Below, piece after piece: positions 26,333-34,841 of a stretch of 64,000 bases of DNA; position 1 is the first letter of the stretch; each line of letters begins with the position of its first letter. The notes beneath the pieces were generated by a model that saw only the letters and a list, made by a program, of their open reading frames with translations, made no database searches and was not told where the DNA came from. Origin of the DNA: DATAMF01 sp964472565. GTDB lineage: Bacteria; Chloroflexota; Anaerolineae; Aggregatilineales; Aggregatilineaceae. The translations under genes were made by a program, and so were the position numbers. The stretch spans positions 17,160 to 81,159 of the forward strand of contig CAYYNB010000005.1 in assembly GCA_964472565.1 (NCBI GenBank), in the 5' to 3' direction.

Positions 26333-27058
26333 TCATTTCAAGGGCTTATGCATCTGGTAGTAGACGCAGTAGGATGTCAGGGGACAGTCTTCACAGCGGG
26401 GTCGCCGGGCCTGACATACCAGCCGTCCATGACGAATGATATTTAAATGGGCCGGATAATATTCGTCCGGCGGGATAATGGCTTCTAATTCCTGGTGCGC
26501 ACGTTCCGCATTGGTTTTGGGATCAATCAGGCCGAGCCGCTTCGTGACCCGATGGACATGCGTATCCACGGGAAAGGCCGGGCGACGAAAAGCAAAAAGC
26601 AGAATAATCGCTGCTGTTTTGGGGCCAACCCCGTGAATCTGTGTAAGCCGCGCCTTGGCTGCTTCAATATCCAGATCATTCAAAAAATCCAGCGATACCT
26701 GTCCGTCCGGTCCAGTGATAGTGCGCAACGCGGCCTGGATACGCGGAGCTTTTTGGTTTGCCAGCCCTGCCGGGCGGATCGTGTTCACCACATCCTCCAG
26801 CGGCGCATCACGCACGCTTTCCCAGGATGGGAAACGCGCCTGAAGCGCATCAAATGCCAGATCACGATTGCTGTCGGTTGTGCTTTGGCTGAGAATCGTA
26901 CTCACCAATTCATCAACCGGAGCTAGATACTGCCGCCATTCGGGATAGCCATACAGTTCTTCCAACAAATCTGCTACTGCTCGATATTGTCGGCGGCGAG
27001 ACTCGAGAATCTCATCCTTCAAAGCTGCATCCTTTAGCATACAACGGTATAGGCGCAC
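26333..27058 (-). CDS. nth: Endonuclease III-type DNA glycosylase/AP lyase
   Basis: Up to 241 aa. The helix-hairpin-helix IHGVGPKTAAI supplies the catalytic Lys, FPVDTHVHRVTKRLG supplies the catalytic Asp, and the C-terminal 4Fe-4S loop has Cys-x6-Cys-x2-Cys-x5-Cys (CQARRPRCEDC..SYC). It removes oxidised pyrimidines in base-excision repair. The start is unsure: the GTG at 27058 has no ribosome site and lies close to a TATAAA at 27070-27075; ATG at 27040 or a nearby TTG after AAAGG are alternatives. The kinase gene starts four bases after its stop. Confidence 0.9.
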   Translation of the reverse strand: MRLYRCMLKDAALKDEILESRRRQYRAVADLLEELYGYPEWRQYLAPVDELVSTILSQSTTDSNRDLAFDALQARFPSWESVRDAPLEDVVNTIRPAGLANQKAPRIQAALRTITGPDGQVSLDFLNDLDIEAAKARLTQIHGVGPKTAAIILLFAFRRPAFPVDTHVHRVTKRLGLIDPKTNAERAHQELEAIIPPDEYYPAHLNIIRHGRLVCQARRPRCEDCPLTSYCVYYQMHKPLK

Positions 27059-27088
27059 AGAGCCAAATTTTTATAAGTTATTCAGAAA

Positions 27089-28027
27089 TCAAACTACCAA
27101 TTCATCGTACAGTTTATCTAAACTGAGATCTGGTGCAACCGTATGACGCGTGCGCAGGGTGAGCGATGCCGCCGTAACGCCGAGCCGAACCGCTTCGTCC
27201 AGCGGGATGTCATTGAGTAATCCAAAGATGACGGCTGCCGTCAGCGCATCACCGGCACCGGTCGCATCCACAATTTGAGTGAGCAGCGCGGCCACATGCC
27301 CCGTGCTTGTGCCATCGGCAAAAGCAACACCTCGTTCGGCCATTGTGATCAAAGCCGTCCCCGCGCCCAAACTGACAAGACATTGCGCTGCTTCGATAGC
27401 CTGATCGCGCGTTCGGGGCGGCGAGGATGGTGTCTGGCACAAGATGGTCGATTCCATGATGTCCGGCGTCACCAGATACAAATCGGCCAGATAGGGTAAT
27501 AACTTTTTTGCCAAAAGCTGAGATGTCGGGTCGGCACAGACGGGGACTTTAAAACGTTTGGCCCAGCGAAAAACTGATGCCAGGGTTTTGGTCGAGAGGC
27601 TGGTATCGATCACAATCATGGCTGCTTCAGCCAACAGTGTACGGTGTTCCTGGAGGTAACTGGGCGAGATGGCACTGACAATATCGTATTCGCTGACGGA
27701 AACGGCTAACTGTCCTTTATGATCTAAAATTGCCACATAGTTTCCGGTGGGCACGTCGGGGAGACGCAGGATGTAACGGGTGTCTACTCCCGCATTCGAA
27801 GTATGCGCCAGCACAAAATCTCCGGCAGCGTCTTGTCCAACCGCTGATAACAAGATGGTCGGCACTTCCAATCGGGCGAGATTCTCGGCAATGTTGCGAG
27901 CGACACCGCCCACACTGCTGCGCACCACACCCAAATTCGAAACCCCCATTTGCAGCGTTTTTTGAGGACGCCCTTTGGTATCGATACCGGATGCGCCGAT
28001 GACGATGACAGGACCTTCAGCATTCAT
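27089..28027 (-). CDS. PfkB-family carbohydrate/nucleoside kinase (pseudouridine-kinase-like)
   Basis: 312 aa. The N-terminal GASGIDTKG, the SSVGGVARNIAENLARL glycine-rich motif, and the C-terminal DATGAGDALTAA with the catalytic Asp are diagnostic of ribokinase/PfkB kinases. The ARNIAENLARL wording is closest to pseudouridine kinases, but no glycosidase (psuG) lies next to it, so the substrate stays open. GAAGGAG precedes the ATG. It may be co-transcribed with nth, 30 bases downstream. Confidence 0.85.
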   Translation of the reverse strand: MNAEGPVIVIGASGIDTKGRPQKTLQMGVSNLGVVRSSVGGVARNIAENLARLEVPTILLSAVGQDAAGDFVLAHTSNAGVDTRYILRLPDVPTGNYVAILDHKGQLAVSVSEYDIVSAISPSYLQEHRTLLAEAAMIVIDTSLSTKTLASVFRWAKRFKVPVCADPTSQLLAKKLLPYLADLYLVTPDIMESTILCQTPSSPPRTRDQAIEAAQCLVSLGAGTALITMAERGVAFADGTSTGHVAALLTQIVDATGAGDALTAAVIFGLLNDIPLDEAVRLGVTAASLTLRTRHTVAPDLSLDKLYDELVV

Positions 28028-28171
28028 GCGGGTGATCTCCTTCTGCTTTTATTCATTGTGCCCTAAGCACTGCCTGTCGTCAACGCGAATTCGGGACTTG
28101 CCATGAAATAGGGAGAACACTATATTTAGGCGTGTTAGGGAATTGTCAAAACCTGACAGGGAGCACTGATA

Positions 28172-28537
28172 ATGGGCGCAGATAACAATCAGATACCGAA
28201 TCTTGAACAATTAATGCAGTTAGGCATCCAGACTGCCCGGCAAGGCAACCGGCAGAATGCGCGGATGATTTTTCAGCAGATTTTGGATGCAGATGCCCAA
28301 AACGAGCGGGCCTGGCTGTGGATGGCCGCCGTTGCCGAAAACCCGGAGGATCGCTTTCGGTACCTGACAACCGTATTACGCATTAACCCAAATAACCCTA
28401 CAGCACAGCGTGAGTTGGAAAAGCTCAAAAAACGTGAAACATCAAATACCAGCCAGGTACTTTTGTACGGGGGCATTGGTCTGGCCTTTTTGCTGCTCAT
28501 GATCGCGCTGATCATCGTTTTTATTGCGGTGCGCTAA
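28172..28537 (+). CDS. Small TPR protein with C-terminal membrane anchor
   Basis: 121 aa. A TPR-like helical module (about residues 10-85) has LGIQTARQGNRQNARMIFQQ and AWLWMAAVAENPEDRFRYL, followed by one C-terminal TM helix (about 95-120). The module faces the cytoplasm by inference. It is the first of four proteins here with the same N-terminal module (28172, 28641, 30336, 32712). GGGAG lies nine bases before the ATG. Function unknown. Confidence 0.75.
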   Translation: MGADNNQIPNLEQLMQLGIQTARQGNRQNARMIFQQILDADAQNERAWLWMAAVAENPEDRFRYLTTVLRINPNNPTAQRELEKLKKRETSNTSQVLLYGGIGLAFLLLMIALIIVFIAVR

Positions 28538-28640
28538 CACCATAAATATGCAGTTGTCAGATGCACAGTGGCCTTGTTGCCAAAGCCGGGATAAGATTCG
28601 GTCCCCCTGAGTATTTACAGAATTTCAGGATGGTATAACT

Positions 28641-30260
28641 GTGGCTAACGAAGAACTTCAAAACCTGCTGCGCACAGGTATTCAGGCAGCGCAAAGCGGA
28701 AATAAGGCCCTTGCACGTGGTATCTTGAAACAGGTAGTCGATCAAGACCCGCGTAACGAGTTGGGATGGATTTGGCTGGCATCCGTCCTCGATGCGGCGG
28801 CAGAACGGCGCACGGCGCTGCAAAAGGTATTGGAGATTAATCCGAACAATACCCGCGCCAAACAAGCGCTCGACAAATTGACACCAGCATCTACAGCTAC
28901 TGCGGCGAATATCACTCCGCCCCTGTCTGTTTCGGCACGTCCTACCCCGCATTTAGCGGAGCCTTCACCCCGTGCCTCGCGCGAAGCACAGCGCGCGCAG
29001 TTGGAGCGTGAAGTACTCCTGGCTGTACACGCTCGACGACAGCGCCGTATGTCGCCTGTCACCTTTATCATACTGGGGCTGTTGGCCGTCGCCATGATCG
29101 CATTGGGTGCAGTGCTGTTGGTTGATATGCTGAATGATGATGAAGGCGAAGAAAAAACTGTCACGACGGCTAATCAAACGACACCGACAGTCACGATGAC
29201 GCAGGCGGGCGCGGCAACACCTTTGGGCGGATATGCTTCTCCCACACCGATTGGCGGCGTATTACGCACGGTGCCACCCAAAAGCACACTGCCGCCCACC
29301 TGGACACCGCTGCCTACGGCCACACTTCGGGCTACGGATACGCCCGTCCCCACACTCCCGCCCTTGACGGAGTACAACTTGCTGGTTGCGGCCCGGCAGG
29401 ATGAACAGGATAGCTGGGCACTCTACACGATCAGTGCTGATGGTTCAGGCAAAACGCGAGTCCCAATCCGATTATCTGCTCAACAGGATGATTTGCAGGC
29501 CACGGCTGAAGCAATGGAACCCGAACTGGTTGAGGTCATGGATGCGGCTTATTCGCCCGATAGCGAACAGATCGTCTTCACAGCACGCTTGCGAACAGGA
29601 AATACTGAGTATGAGGATTTGTACACGGCTTCCAGTAATGGCGGGGTGATGGAACGGCTGACAACACTGGAAGCTGATCATGTCGGCGGCGCGGTCTGGT
29701 CGCCCGACGGAAAACGAATCGTTTTTGCGTCGGATGCTGGCGGCGACTTTGATGTCTATATCATTGACGTAACCGGCGACAATTTGCTGCCGATCACATT
29801 CGAAGATGGCATTGATCGTGATCCTGCCTGGTCGCCTGACGGACAGTTTATTGTTTTTGCCTCGGATCGTAACAGTCCCGGTTTCCCCGAAATCTGGAGG
29901 ATAACCCCGGATGGCGCATATCCGACACAGCTTACCGATAATACCAACAGCAGTTATTCGCCCGCCTGGTCGCCAGATGGACAGTGGATTGCGTTTATTT
30001 CGGATCGTAATGGCGATGCGGATTTGTTTGTGATGAATGCTGAAGGACTAGGTACCTTGCAAGAATCGTTAATGCCGCCGGGAATCGTATCGGAGGAATG
30101 CGATCCTTCCTGGTCGCCCGACAGCCAATGGATTGCCTTTTGCTCAAACCGTGACAGTTCCGTGTTTGATCTCTATCTTGTGCGGCCCAATGGGAGCCAG
30201 ATGCAAGCCCTCATTACCGGGCAAGATGGTGATACACGTTATAGTGTATGGAAGCCGTAG
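28641..30260 (+). CDS. TPR-TM protein with extracytoplasmic PD40 beta-propeller
   Basis: 539 aa. Residues about 1-75 form the TPR-like module (GIQAAQSGNKALARGIL, WIWLASVLDAAAER); a TM helix lies at about 138-158; a Thr/Pro-rich linker (about 165-245) follows; the C-terminal half has five PD40/TolB-like blades, for instance WSPDGKRIVFASDAG, WSPDGQFIVFASDRN and WSPDGQWIAFISDRN. The propeller probably lies outside the membrane and binds protein or glycan. Start is GTG with AGGATGG. A paralogue follows immediately. Confidence 0.82.
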   Translation: MANEELQNLLRTGIQAAQSGNKALARGILKQVVDQDPRNELGWIWLASVLDAAAERRTALQKVLEINPNNTRAKQALDKLTPASTATAANITPPLSVSARPTPHLAEPSPRASREAQRAQLEREVLLAVHARRQRRMSPVTFIILGLLAVAMIALGAVLLVDMLNDDEGEEKTVTTANQTTPTVTMTQAGAATPLGGYASPTPIGGVLRTVPPKSTLPPTWTPLPTATLRATDTPVPTLPPLTEYNLLVAARQDEQDSWALYTISADGSGKTRVPIRLSAQQDDLQATAEAMEPELVEVMDAAYSPDSEQIVFTARLRTGNTEYEDLYTASSNGGVMERLTTLEADHVGGAVWSPDGKRIVFASDAGGDFDVYIIDVTGDNLLPITFEDGIDRDPAWSPDGQFIVFASDRNSPGFPEIWRITPDGAYPTQLTDNTNSSYSPAWSPDGQWIAFISDRNGDADLFVMNAEGLGTLQESLMPPGIVSEECDPSWSPDSQWIAFCSNRDSSVFDLYLVRPNGSQMQALITGQDGDTRYSVWKP

Positions 30261-30335
30261 ATAATCGCTAGAAATTAACAGAATCTAAAGATACAATAGT
30301 GGTTGTTAATTTTAGTTCTTGTTTGGATGGTACGC

Positions 30336-31847
30336 ATGGGAACATCCGATCCTCAAATTGATGAACTGCTCCGTCAGGGTATTGAAGCCGCCCGTGCCGG
30401 AAACAAGGAAGCTGCGCGTGGTTTTCTGGAACAAGTGGTTGAACGCGATCAGTATAACGAAAAAGGTTGGTTTTGGCTGGCCGCTGTCACGGCGGATGAA
30501 GATGAAAAGCGAATTTGTCTGGGGAATGTCATTCTGATCAACCCGCAGAATGAGCGCGCACAACAATTGCTCGATCAGTTGGAAAATCGTCGTATTAGCA
30601 AAACGACTGTATCAACCAGCATGGCAGCCGGAGTGAGTCGTAAAACAGTCTATATTGCGATTGGGCTAGGCATAGCCGCTGTTGTGGCGTTGCTGCTGGT
30701 GTTGGCCGTGATGCTGGGCGGGGAAGACAAACCGACGACTACAATTGAGGAAAATAAGCCTACTAATACACCGCGTGAAGCGCCAACTGATGATCAAACA
30801 GTACCGGTAACAACCGAAGTGGCAGCACTACCCCAGGCAACTTCGATCCCGCCGACGCCGACTATACAGGTTATCAATACCATGCCGCCCACATGGACCC
30901 CCAAACCCTCAGTGACACCCAAGCCAAGTTTGGGCACTGCGCTCCCGGTACTGCCCGCTGCTGCAAATGCAAGCGGATGGATTATCATGCAGTCGGGACA
31001 AGCGCTCGATGGACAAAATTATCCTATTGCGATCATAAAACCTGACGGATCAGAACGGGTGGTATTGTCACCAGCGGTAGAGAATGGGCGGATGCCAATC
31101 CTCTCGCCCGACAGCACCCAATACGCCTATGTGTTCACCAACAGCAGTTTTGAAGTTCTGATGCAATTAGGGGATGTGGAAAGTAAAGTCGTAAAGGGCA
31201 TCAATAAACGTTGGGCGAATAATCCAGCACTGTTGGACTACAGTGAGCCATGCTGGTCGCCAGATGGTCAGTGGATTGCGTTTACCGCACTCGATCTTGC
31301 CACGCGCACACGTGATTTGTATATAGTGTCGATGGTGGGGGACGATGATAACCCAGAGAATCTTAAACGCCTGACACAGAACGATGTCGTTGAGAGTAGG
31401 CCCACATTTTCACCCGACAGCCAGCGTATTATCTTCAGCGCGACCACCGATCCACAAGATAGCGACCCATTCACTGAACTGTATCTGTATGATGTAGCTT
31501 CAGGTCAAACAACGGCTCTCACGAGCAACGGCGCGGCCCTGACCGAAACATCGCCGGATTGGGCACCGAATGGGAATGCAGTGGTTTTTGAAGGTGTGGA
31601 AGCTGGATCAACCAACGTTGACCTGTACCTGATTCAACTTGCGAATGGCGAGACAGGAAAAATTACCGATCTTTCGACAGATGCAGGCGAGGCGCGCCCG
31701 CGCTATTCCCCTGATGGGCGCTTCCTGATGTTCTCATCGAATCGGACCGGCGATTGGAATGTATTTGTTTATGACCTGATCGAGCAAGCACTCTATCAGG
31801 TCACAAGCGATCCCTGGGTTGATCTGGGGAATGATTGGGGTGGTTAA
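30336..31847 (+). CDS. TPR-TM protein with PD40 beta-propeller, paralogue of 28641
   Basis: 503 aa, the same architecture as its neighbour: TPR-like module (LLRQGIEAARAGNKEAARGFL, WFWLAAVTADEDEKR), TM helix (about 105-130), Thr/Pro linker and about five PD40 motifs (WSPDGQWIAFTALD, FSPDSQRIIFSATT, YSPDGRFLMFSSNRT). The ATG at 30336 with GGATGG (30325-30330) is preferred to 30303, because a TACAAT at 30292-30297 (with a weak TAGAAA 17 bases earlier) would start transcription near 30304. It ends overlapping a convergent gene by four bases. Confidence 0.82.
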   Translation: MGTSDPQIDELLRQGIEAARAGNKEAARGFLEQVVERDQYNEKGWFWLAAVTADEDEKRICLGNVILINPQNERAQQLLDQLENRRISKTTVSTSMAAGVSRKTVYIAIGLGIAAVVALLLVLAVMLGGEDKPTTTIEENKPTNTPREAPTDDQTVPVTTEVAALPQATSIPPTPTIQVINTMPPTWTPKPSVTPKPSLGTALPVLPAAANASGWIIMQSGQALDGQNYPIAIIKPDGSERVVLSPAVENGRMPILSPDSTQYAYVFTNSSFEVLMQLGDVESKVVKGINKRWANNPALLDYSEPCWSPDGQWIAFTALDLATRTRDLYIVSMVGDDDNPENLKRLTQNDVVESRPTFSPDSQRIIFSATTDPQDSDPFTELYLYDVASGQTTALTSNGAALTETSPDWAPNGNAVVFEGVEAGSTNVDLYLIQLANGETGKITDLSTDAGEARPRYSPDGRFLMFSSNRTGDWNVFVYDLIEQALYQVTSDPWVDLGNDWGG

Positions 31848-32554
31848 GCGCGGCGAACCAGGCGAAAGCCCTGATAGTTCACCCGATCCCCGGCGTAGTT
31901 ATAACCACGAAAATCGGTGAGGGCGCTGTGTTGGCTCAGCGCCCATGATCCCCCCCGAATGGCGCGAATTTCGGAGCCGACGAACGAGGTGCTGTCCGGC
32001 GTATTAAATTCATTCAGGCACCAATCCGACGTGTTACCGCACAAATCCAGAACGCCATAGGGGCTGGCCCCATCTGGATATTGCGTTACAGAGGTAGATA
32101 CTTTGATCCCGGCTTCGCCTGTATTACACAGCAGCCGATCATAGACAGTTCCCCAGGGATAGGGGCGCGCGTCATCGCCTTGGGCCGCCCGCTGCCATTC
32201 CTGCTCGGTTGGCAGTCCAATTTCTGCGCCTGTTTTGGCGCTCAGCCAGCGGGAGAACGCAATGGCTTCATACCAGCCCACTGATGAACGTGGCAGATCA
32301 TCGCCGGGAAAAGGAATCGGTGTGGGCTGCTCGTATCCGATCCGCCAGCGGGCCGCTGCGGGGGAGAAGTTCCACCACTCGGCATTGGCATAGCCATCTT
32401 CAGCATCGACAAAAACCTGAAACTGGGCATTGGTGATCGGGTATTTTGCCATGTCGAACGCGGCTACCTCAAATTCGTACTGGCTGTTTTTTAACACCAC
32501 GATGCCGGAGGGGACGGCACACCACGCAAATGGGGAGGGCAAAAGATTGTTCAC
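31844..32554 (-). CDS. Formylglycine-generating-enzyme (SUMF1/FGE-sulfatase) domain protein
   Basis: 236 aa, a single FGE-sulfatase domain: FDMAKYPITNAQFQVFV, PRSSVGWYEAIAFSRWLSAKTG, LPTEQEWQRAAQGDDARPYPWG, GVLDLCGNTSDWC and IRGGSW...DFRGYNY..NYQGFRLV. In true FGE enzymes this domain oxidises a sulfatase Cys; many bacterial relatives instead act on other targets or bind ligands. The paired active-site cysteines of FGE cannot be assigned with certainty. No sulfatase is nearby. No signal peptide, so cytoplasmic. Confidence 0.82.
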   Translation of the reverse strand: MNNLLPSPFAWCAVPSGIVVLKNSQYEFEVAAFDMAKYPITNAQFQVFVDAEDGYANAEWWNFSPAAARWRIGYEQPTPIPFPGDDLPRSSVGWYEAIAFSRWLSAKTGAEIGLPTEQEWQRAAQGDDARPYPWGTVYDRLLCNTGEAGIKVSTSVTQYPDGASPYGVLDLCGNTSDWCLNEFNTPDSTSFVGSEIRAIRGGSWALSQHSALTDFRGYNYAGDRVNYQGFRLVRRA

Positions 32555-32630
32555 GTTCGTCTTTCCTGTCTTTTCAGAGCAAATCTGTTTTAGTATAGCA
32601 AAGAGCTTATAAATAGTCTGTACTCACTCG

Positions 32631-32639
32631 TGATATAAT
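32631..32639 (+). promoter_or_regulatory. Extended -10 promoter before the TPR-TM gene at 32712
   Basis: TGATATAAT: a perfect TATAAT (32634-32639) with a TG one base upstream. No -35 close to consensus is seen, as is usual for extended -10 promoters. It leaves a leader of about 65 bases. Confidence 0.5.
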
Positions 32640-32711
32640 GAATTGGGAAGAGAACCTCAGTTCAGACAAAAGACGACTAAAAAGAAGGAATGCAGCGGAT
32701 GAGGGTCGGAA

Positions 32712-33122
32712 ATGGAGTACTCTACAGATTTATTCAATGCCCCCAAAGAGTTTCTTAATCTGTTTAAAGACGGAAAAGACGCTGCTCGAAGGGGGGAAAA
32801 TGCCAAAGCACATGACCTGTTTCGGAAAGCAATCGAAATCGATCCCTATCATGAGCAGGTATGGCTGTGGCTGGCAAGTGTCGTCGAGACCGACGAAGAC
32901 CGCCGTGTATGCTTTGAGAATGTGCTGGAACTGAATCCAACTAATCCAACCGCTCGCAAGCAGCTTCAGGTTTTGGAGCAAAAAGCACTGGCCGAGTTGT
33001 TGGGCAGAAAATCCAAACACAGCAAACATCACAAATGGCGACGTTTGCTGCTGGGTGTATTTATTTTTGCCAGCCTGATCGGTGGCGCGGTGGGAGGTGC
33101 GTTCGCTTTAGGGTTTCTTTAA
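32712..33122 (+). CDS. Small TPR protein with C-terminal membrane anchor
   Basis: 136 aa. The TPR-like module (LFKDGKDAARRGENAKAHDLF, VWLWLASVVETDEDRRVCF, LELNPTNPTARKQL) is followed by a basic stretch (KHSKHHKWRR) and a Gly-rich TM helix (about 112-136). It is the fourth member of the local TPR-TM family and the same size class as 28172. It overlaps convergently by four bases with the response-regulator gene. Confidence 0.72.
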   Translation: MEYSTDLFNAPKEFLNLFKDGKDAARRGENAKAHDLFRKAIEIDPYHEQVWLWLASVVETDEDRRVCFENVLELNPTNPTARKQLQVLEQKALAELLGRKSKHSKHHKWRRLLLGVFIFASLIGGAVGGAFALGFL

Positions 33123-33805
33123 AGATTGGCGAACCGATAACCGACGCCGCGTGATGTCAAAATGTAGGTTGGGTGTTCGGGATCTTTTTCAACCTTTTGA
33201 CGCAAATAATGGATATACAACTTCAGACTATCTATCGCGTCGCCGTATTCGGGTCCCCAGGCTTCTTTTACCAGATCAGAACGCGTAATCACGCGGCCTG
33301 CATTGCGCGCCAGCACGCCGAGCAGATTGAACTCTTTGGGGGTTAGATGGATTGTATTTTCACGCACGCGCACTTCGCGGCTGATGAAATTGATGCGGAA
33401 CGTTCCCCCATCAAACACTAATTCCTCAGACACGGCGGGTTTAGGGGCACGGCGCAGATGGGCTTTGACGCGAGCGGCCAACTCATTATTATCGTAGGGT
33501 TTGACAATGTAATCATCGGCACCCATTTCCAACCCTTTGACGACATCCCGCACGTCATCTTTAGCCGTCAGAAAGATGATAGGGACATCGGACAGTTCCC
33601 GTAAACGACGGCAAACTTCCCAACCATCCATATCCGGCATCATGATATCGAGAAGGATTAGATCGGGCTGCGTGCGATACGCTTTGCGCAGACCATCTTC
33701 AGCCCGATACGCTTTAATGACCTCGTACCCCCGCCGCTCAAGCAGAATGCTAATCAGTTGAACGGTCATTTCTTCGTCATCAATCACGAGAATTTTTTCA
33801 GGCAT
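33119..33805 (-). CDS. OmpR/PhoB-family response regulator
   Basis: 228 aa. Receiver domain with acidic pair DDEE, phospho-acceptor in LILLDIMMPDMDGW, Thr in FLTAKDD and Lys in IVKPYD; winged-helix DNA-binding domain (about 130-228) with LTPKEFNLLGVLARNAGRVI, VDSLKLYIHYLRQK-like recognition region and RGVGYRF. All conserved residues are present, so it is a functional transcription regulator. GAGG precedes the ATG. A TATACT on the minus strand (33844-33849) may be its -10. No kinase is adjacent. Confidence 0.93.
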   Translation of the reverse strand: MPEKILVIDDEEMTVQLISILLERRGYEVIKAYRAEDGLRKAYRTQPDLILLDIMMPDMDGWEVCRRLRELSDVPIIFLTAKDDVRDVVKGLEMGADDYIVKPYDNNELAARVKAHLRRAPKPAVSEELVFDGGTFRINFISREVRVRENTIHLTPKEFNLLGVLARNAGRVITRSDLVKEAWGPEYGDAIDSLKLYIHYLRQKVEKDPEHPTYILTSRGVGYRFANL

Positions 33806-33904
33806 TGTTACGACCTCAGTTCCAATCCCATGAATCGGGCGTTAGTATAAGGTTTGTATCATTCGTTAGCACTCTACCATGACTAGCGTAGCGGCGCAAG
33901 TCGT

Positions 33905-34531
33905 CTACAAACTTAATACCTTATTCAAGCGTTGTTCAAACTCGCTTAAAATAATTGCAGTTGCGCCCCAAACGCGATGCCCATGGACGTTATACCAGGG
34001 CACCTGCATCTGGAACCCATTGTAATCCCAGTCTTCAACCACTTTGTGTTCGTCATCCAGAAGCCAGGACAAGGGGAATTCCAGAATAGCGTGGACCTCG
34101 CGGGGATCAGGCTGGAACGAGGGGATATAGGAGACTGCGCCGACAAATGGATAAACGTCAAAATCGCTGGGAGGAATATATAGTTTTGCCAGCGAACCTA
34201 ACATCTCAATTTCGCCATCAAAGCCAATTTCTTCGCGCGTTTCGCGGAGAGCGGTTTGCAGTGGTGTTTCCTCATTTTCATGCGACCCACCGGGTAAACT
34301 GATCTGGCCGCTGTGGACATCATGTTCATTTTCCATGCGTTGTGTCAGGACCAGGGCCAAACCAGACGCAGTTGGATAAAGAAGTACAAGTACACTGGCC
34401 TGGCGAGGCTGGCCGGGAAGCGCCCTGCTCCGTTGTAGCGTGCGGGGTTGGGGAGCCATCCGGCGCTGGGCCGCCGCCGAATCAAAATCGGTCAGGGCCA
34501 GCGCCGCGCGGACATGATCCAGGGCAATCAT
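33905..34531 (-). CDS. Nudix hydrolase, CoA-pyrophosphatase-like
   Basis: 208 aa. The Nudix box G-x5-E-x7-REExEEx-G is complete in GGSHENEETPLQTALRETREEIG, and the preceding QRMENEHDVHSGQISLPGG is typical of the NudL/CoAse subgroup, which splits CoA to phosphopantetheine and ADP. Its start overlaps the upstream small gene by four bases, so it is the last gene of the ubiquitin-like operon in transcription order. Whether it has a role with that system or is simply co-transcribed cannot be told. Confidence 0.88.
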   Translation of the reverse strand: MIALDHVRAALALTDFDSAAAQRRMAPQPRTLQRSRALPGQPRQASVLVLLYPTASGLALVLTQRMENEHDVHSGQISLPGGSHENEETPLQTALRETREEIGFDGEIEMLGSLAKLYIPPSDFDVYPFVGAVSYIPSFQPDPREVHAILEFPLSWLLDDEHKVVEDWDYNGFQMQVPWYNVHGHRVWGATAIILSEFEQRLNKVLSL

Positions 34532-34806
34532 AGGTACCAGGCGCGTCGTTTGCGTAGTGAAATGCCCGCATCTTTTTCGTCGCGCTGAGTGGTCCGAACC
34601 CGCCCACGAGGATCAATATGAATCTGGCCTGCTTGCTGAAGTCGGGCAAACTCCTCAGGAGTGATGTCCGGGGCAGGCTCACCGCCGAGGCGTTCCAAAC
34701 GCGGTCCCAAATCTTCGGCCATACTCTCATCTTCTGGCGTAGGCTCATCGGGAGGCGGCGTCACAGGCATATTCTCGTCAACGGGAGGAACTTGATTCTC
34801 AGACAT
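34528..34806 (-). CDS. Short acidic, proline-rich protein of the ubiquitin-like operon
   Basis: 92 aa, not recognised. The first half is Pro/Glu/Asp-rich and probably disordered (PPVDENMPVTPPPDEPTP); the second half is charged with DITPEEFARLQQAGQIHIDP and a basic end KRRAWYL. There is no C-terminal Gly-Gly and no evident beta-grasp pattern, so it is not an obvious ubiquitin-like modifier. GAAGGAAATAATCT precedes the ATG. It lies 35 bases after the E1-like gene and overlaps the Nudix start. Confidence 0.65.
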   Translation of the reverse strand: MSENQVPPVDENMPVTPPPDEPTPEDESMAEDLGPRLERLGGEPAPDITPEEFARLQQAGQIHIDPRGRVRTTQRDEKDAGISLRKRRAWYL

Positions 34807-34841
34807 AGATTATTTCCTTCTATAACAACCAACAGGGAGCG

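Noticed and set aside
33866..33874. TTAGCACTC, identical to one arm of the CIRCE (HrcA) operator
   Set aside because: The second arm GAGTGCTAA is absent at the 9-base distance, and the downstream gene is a response regulator, not a chaperone.
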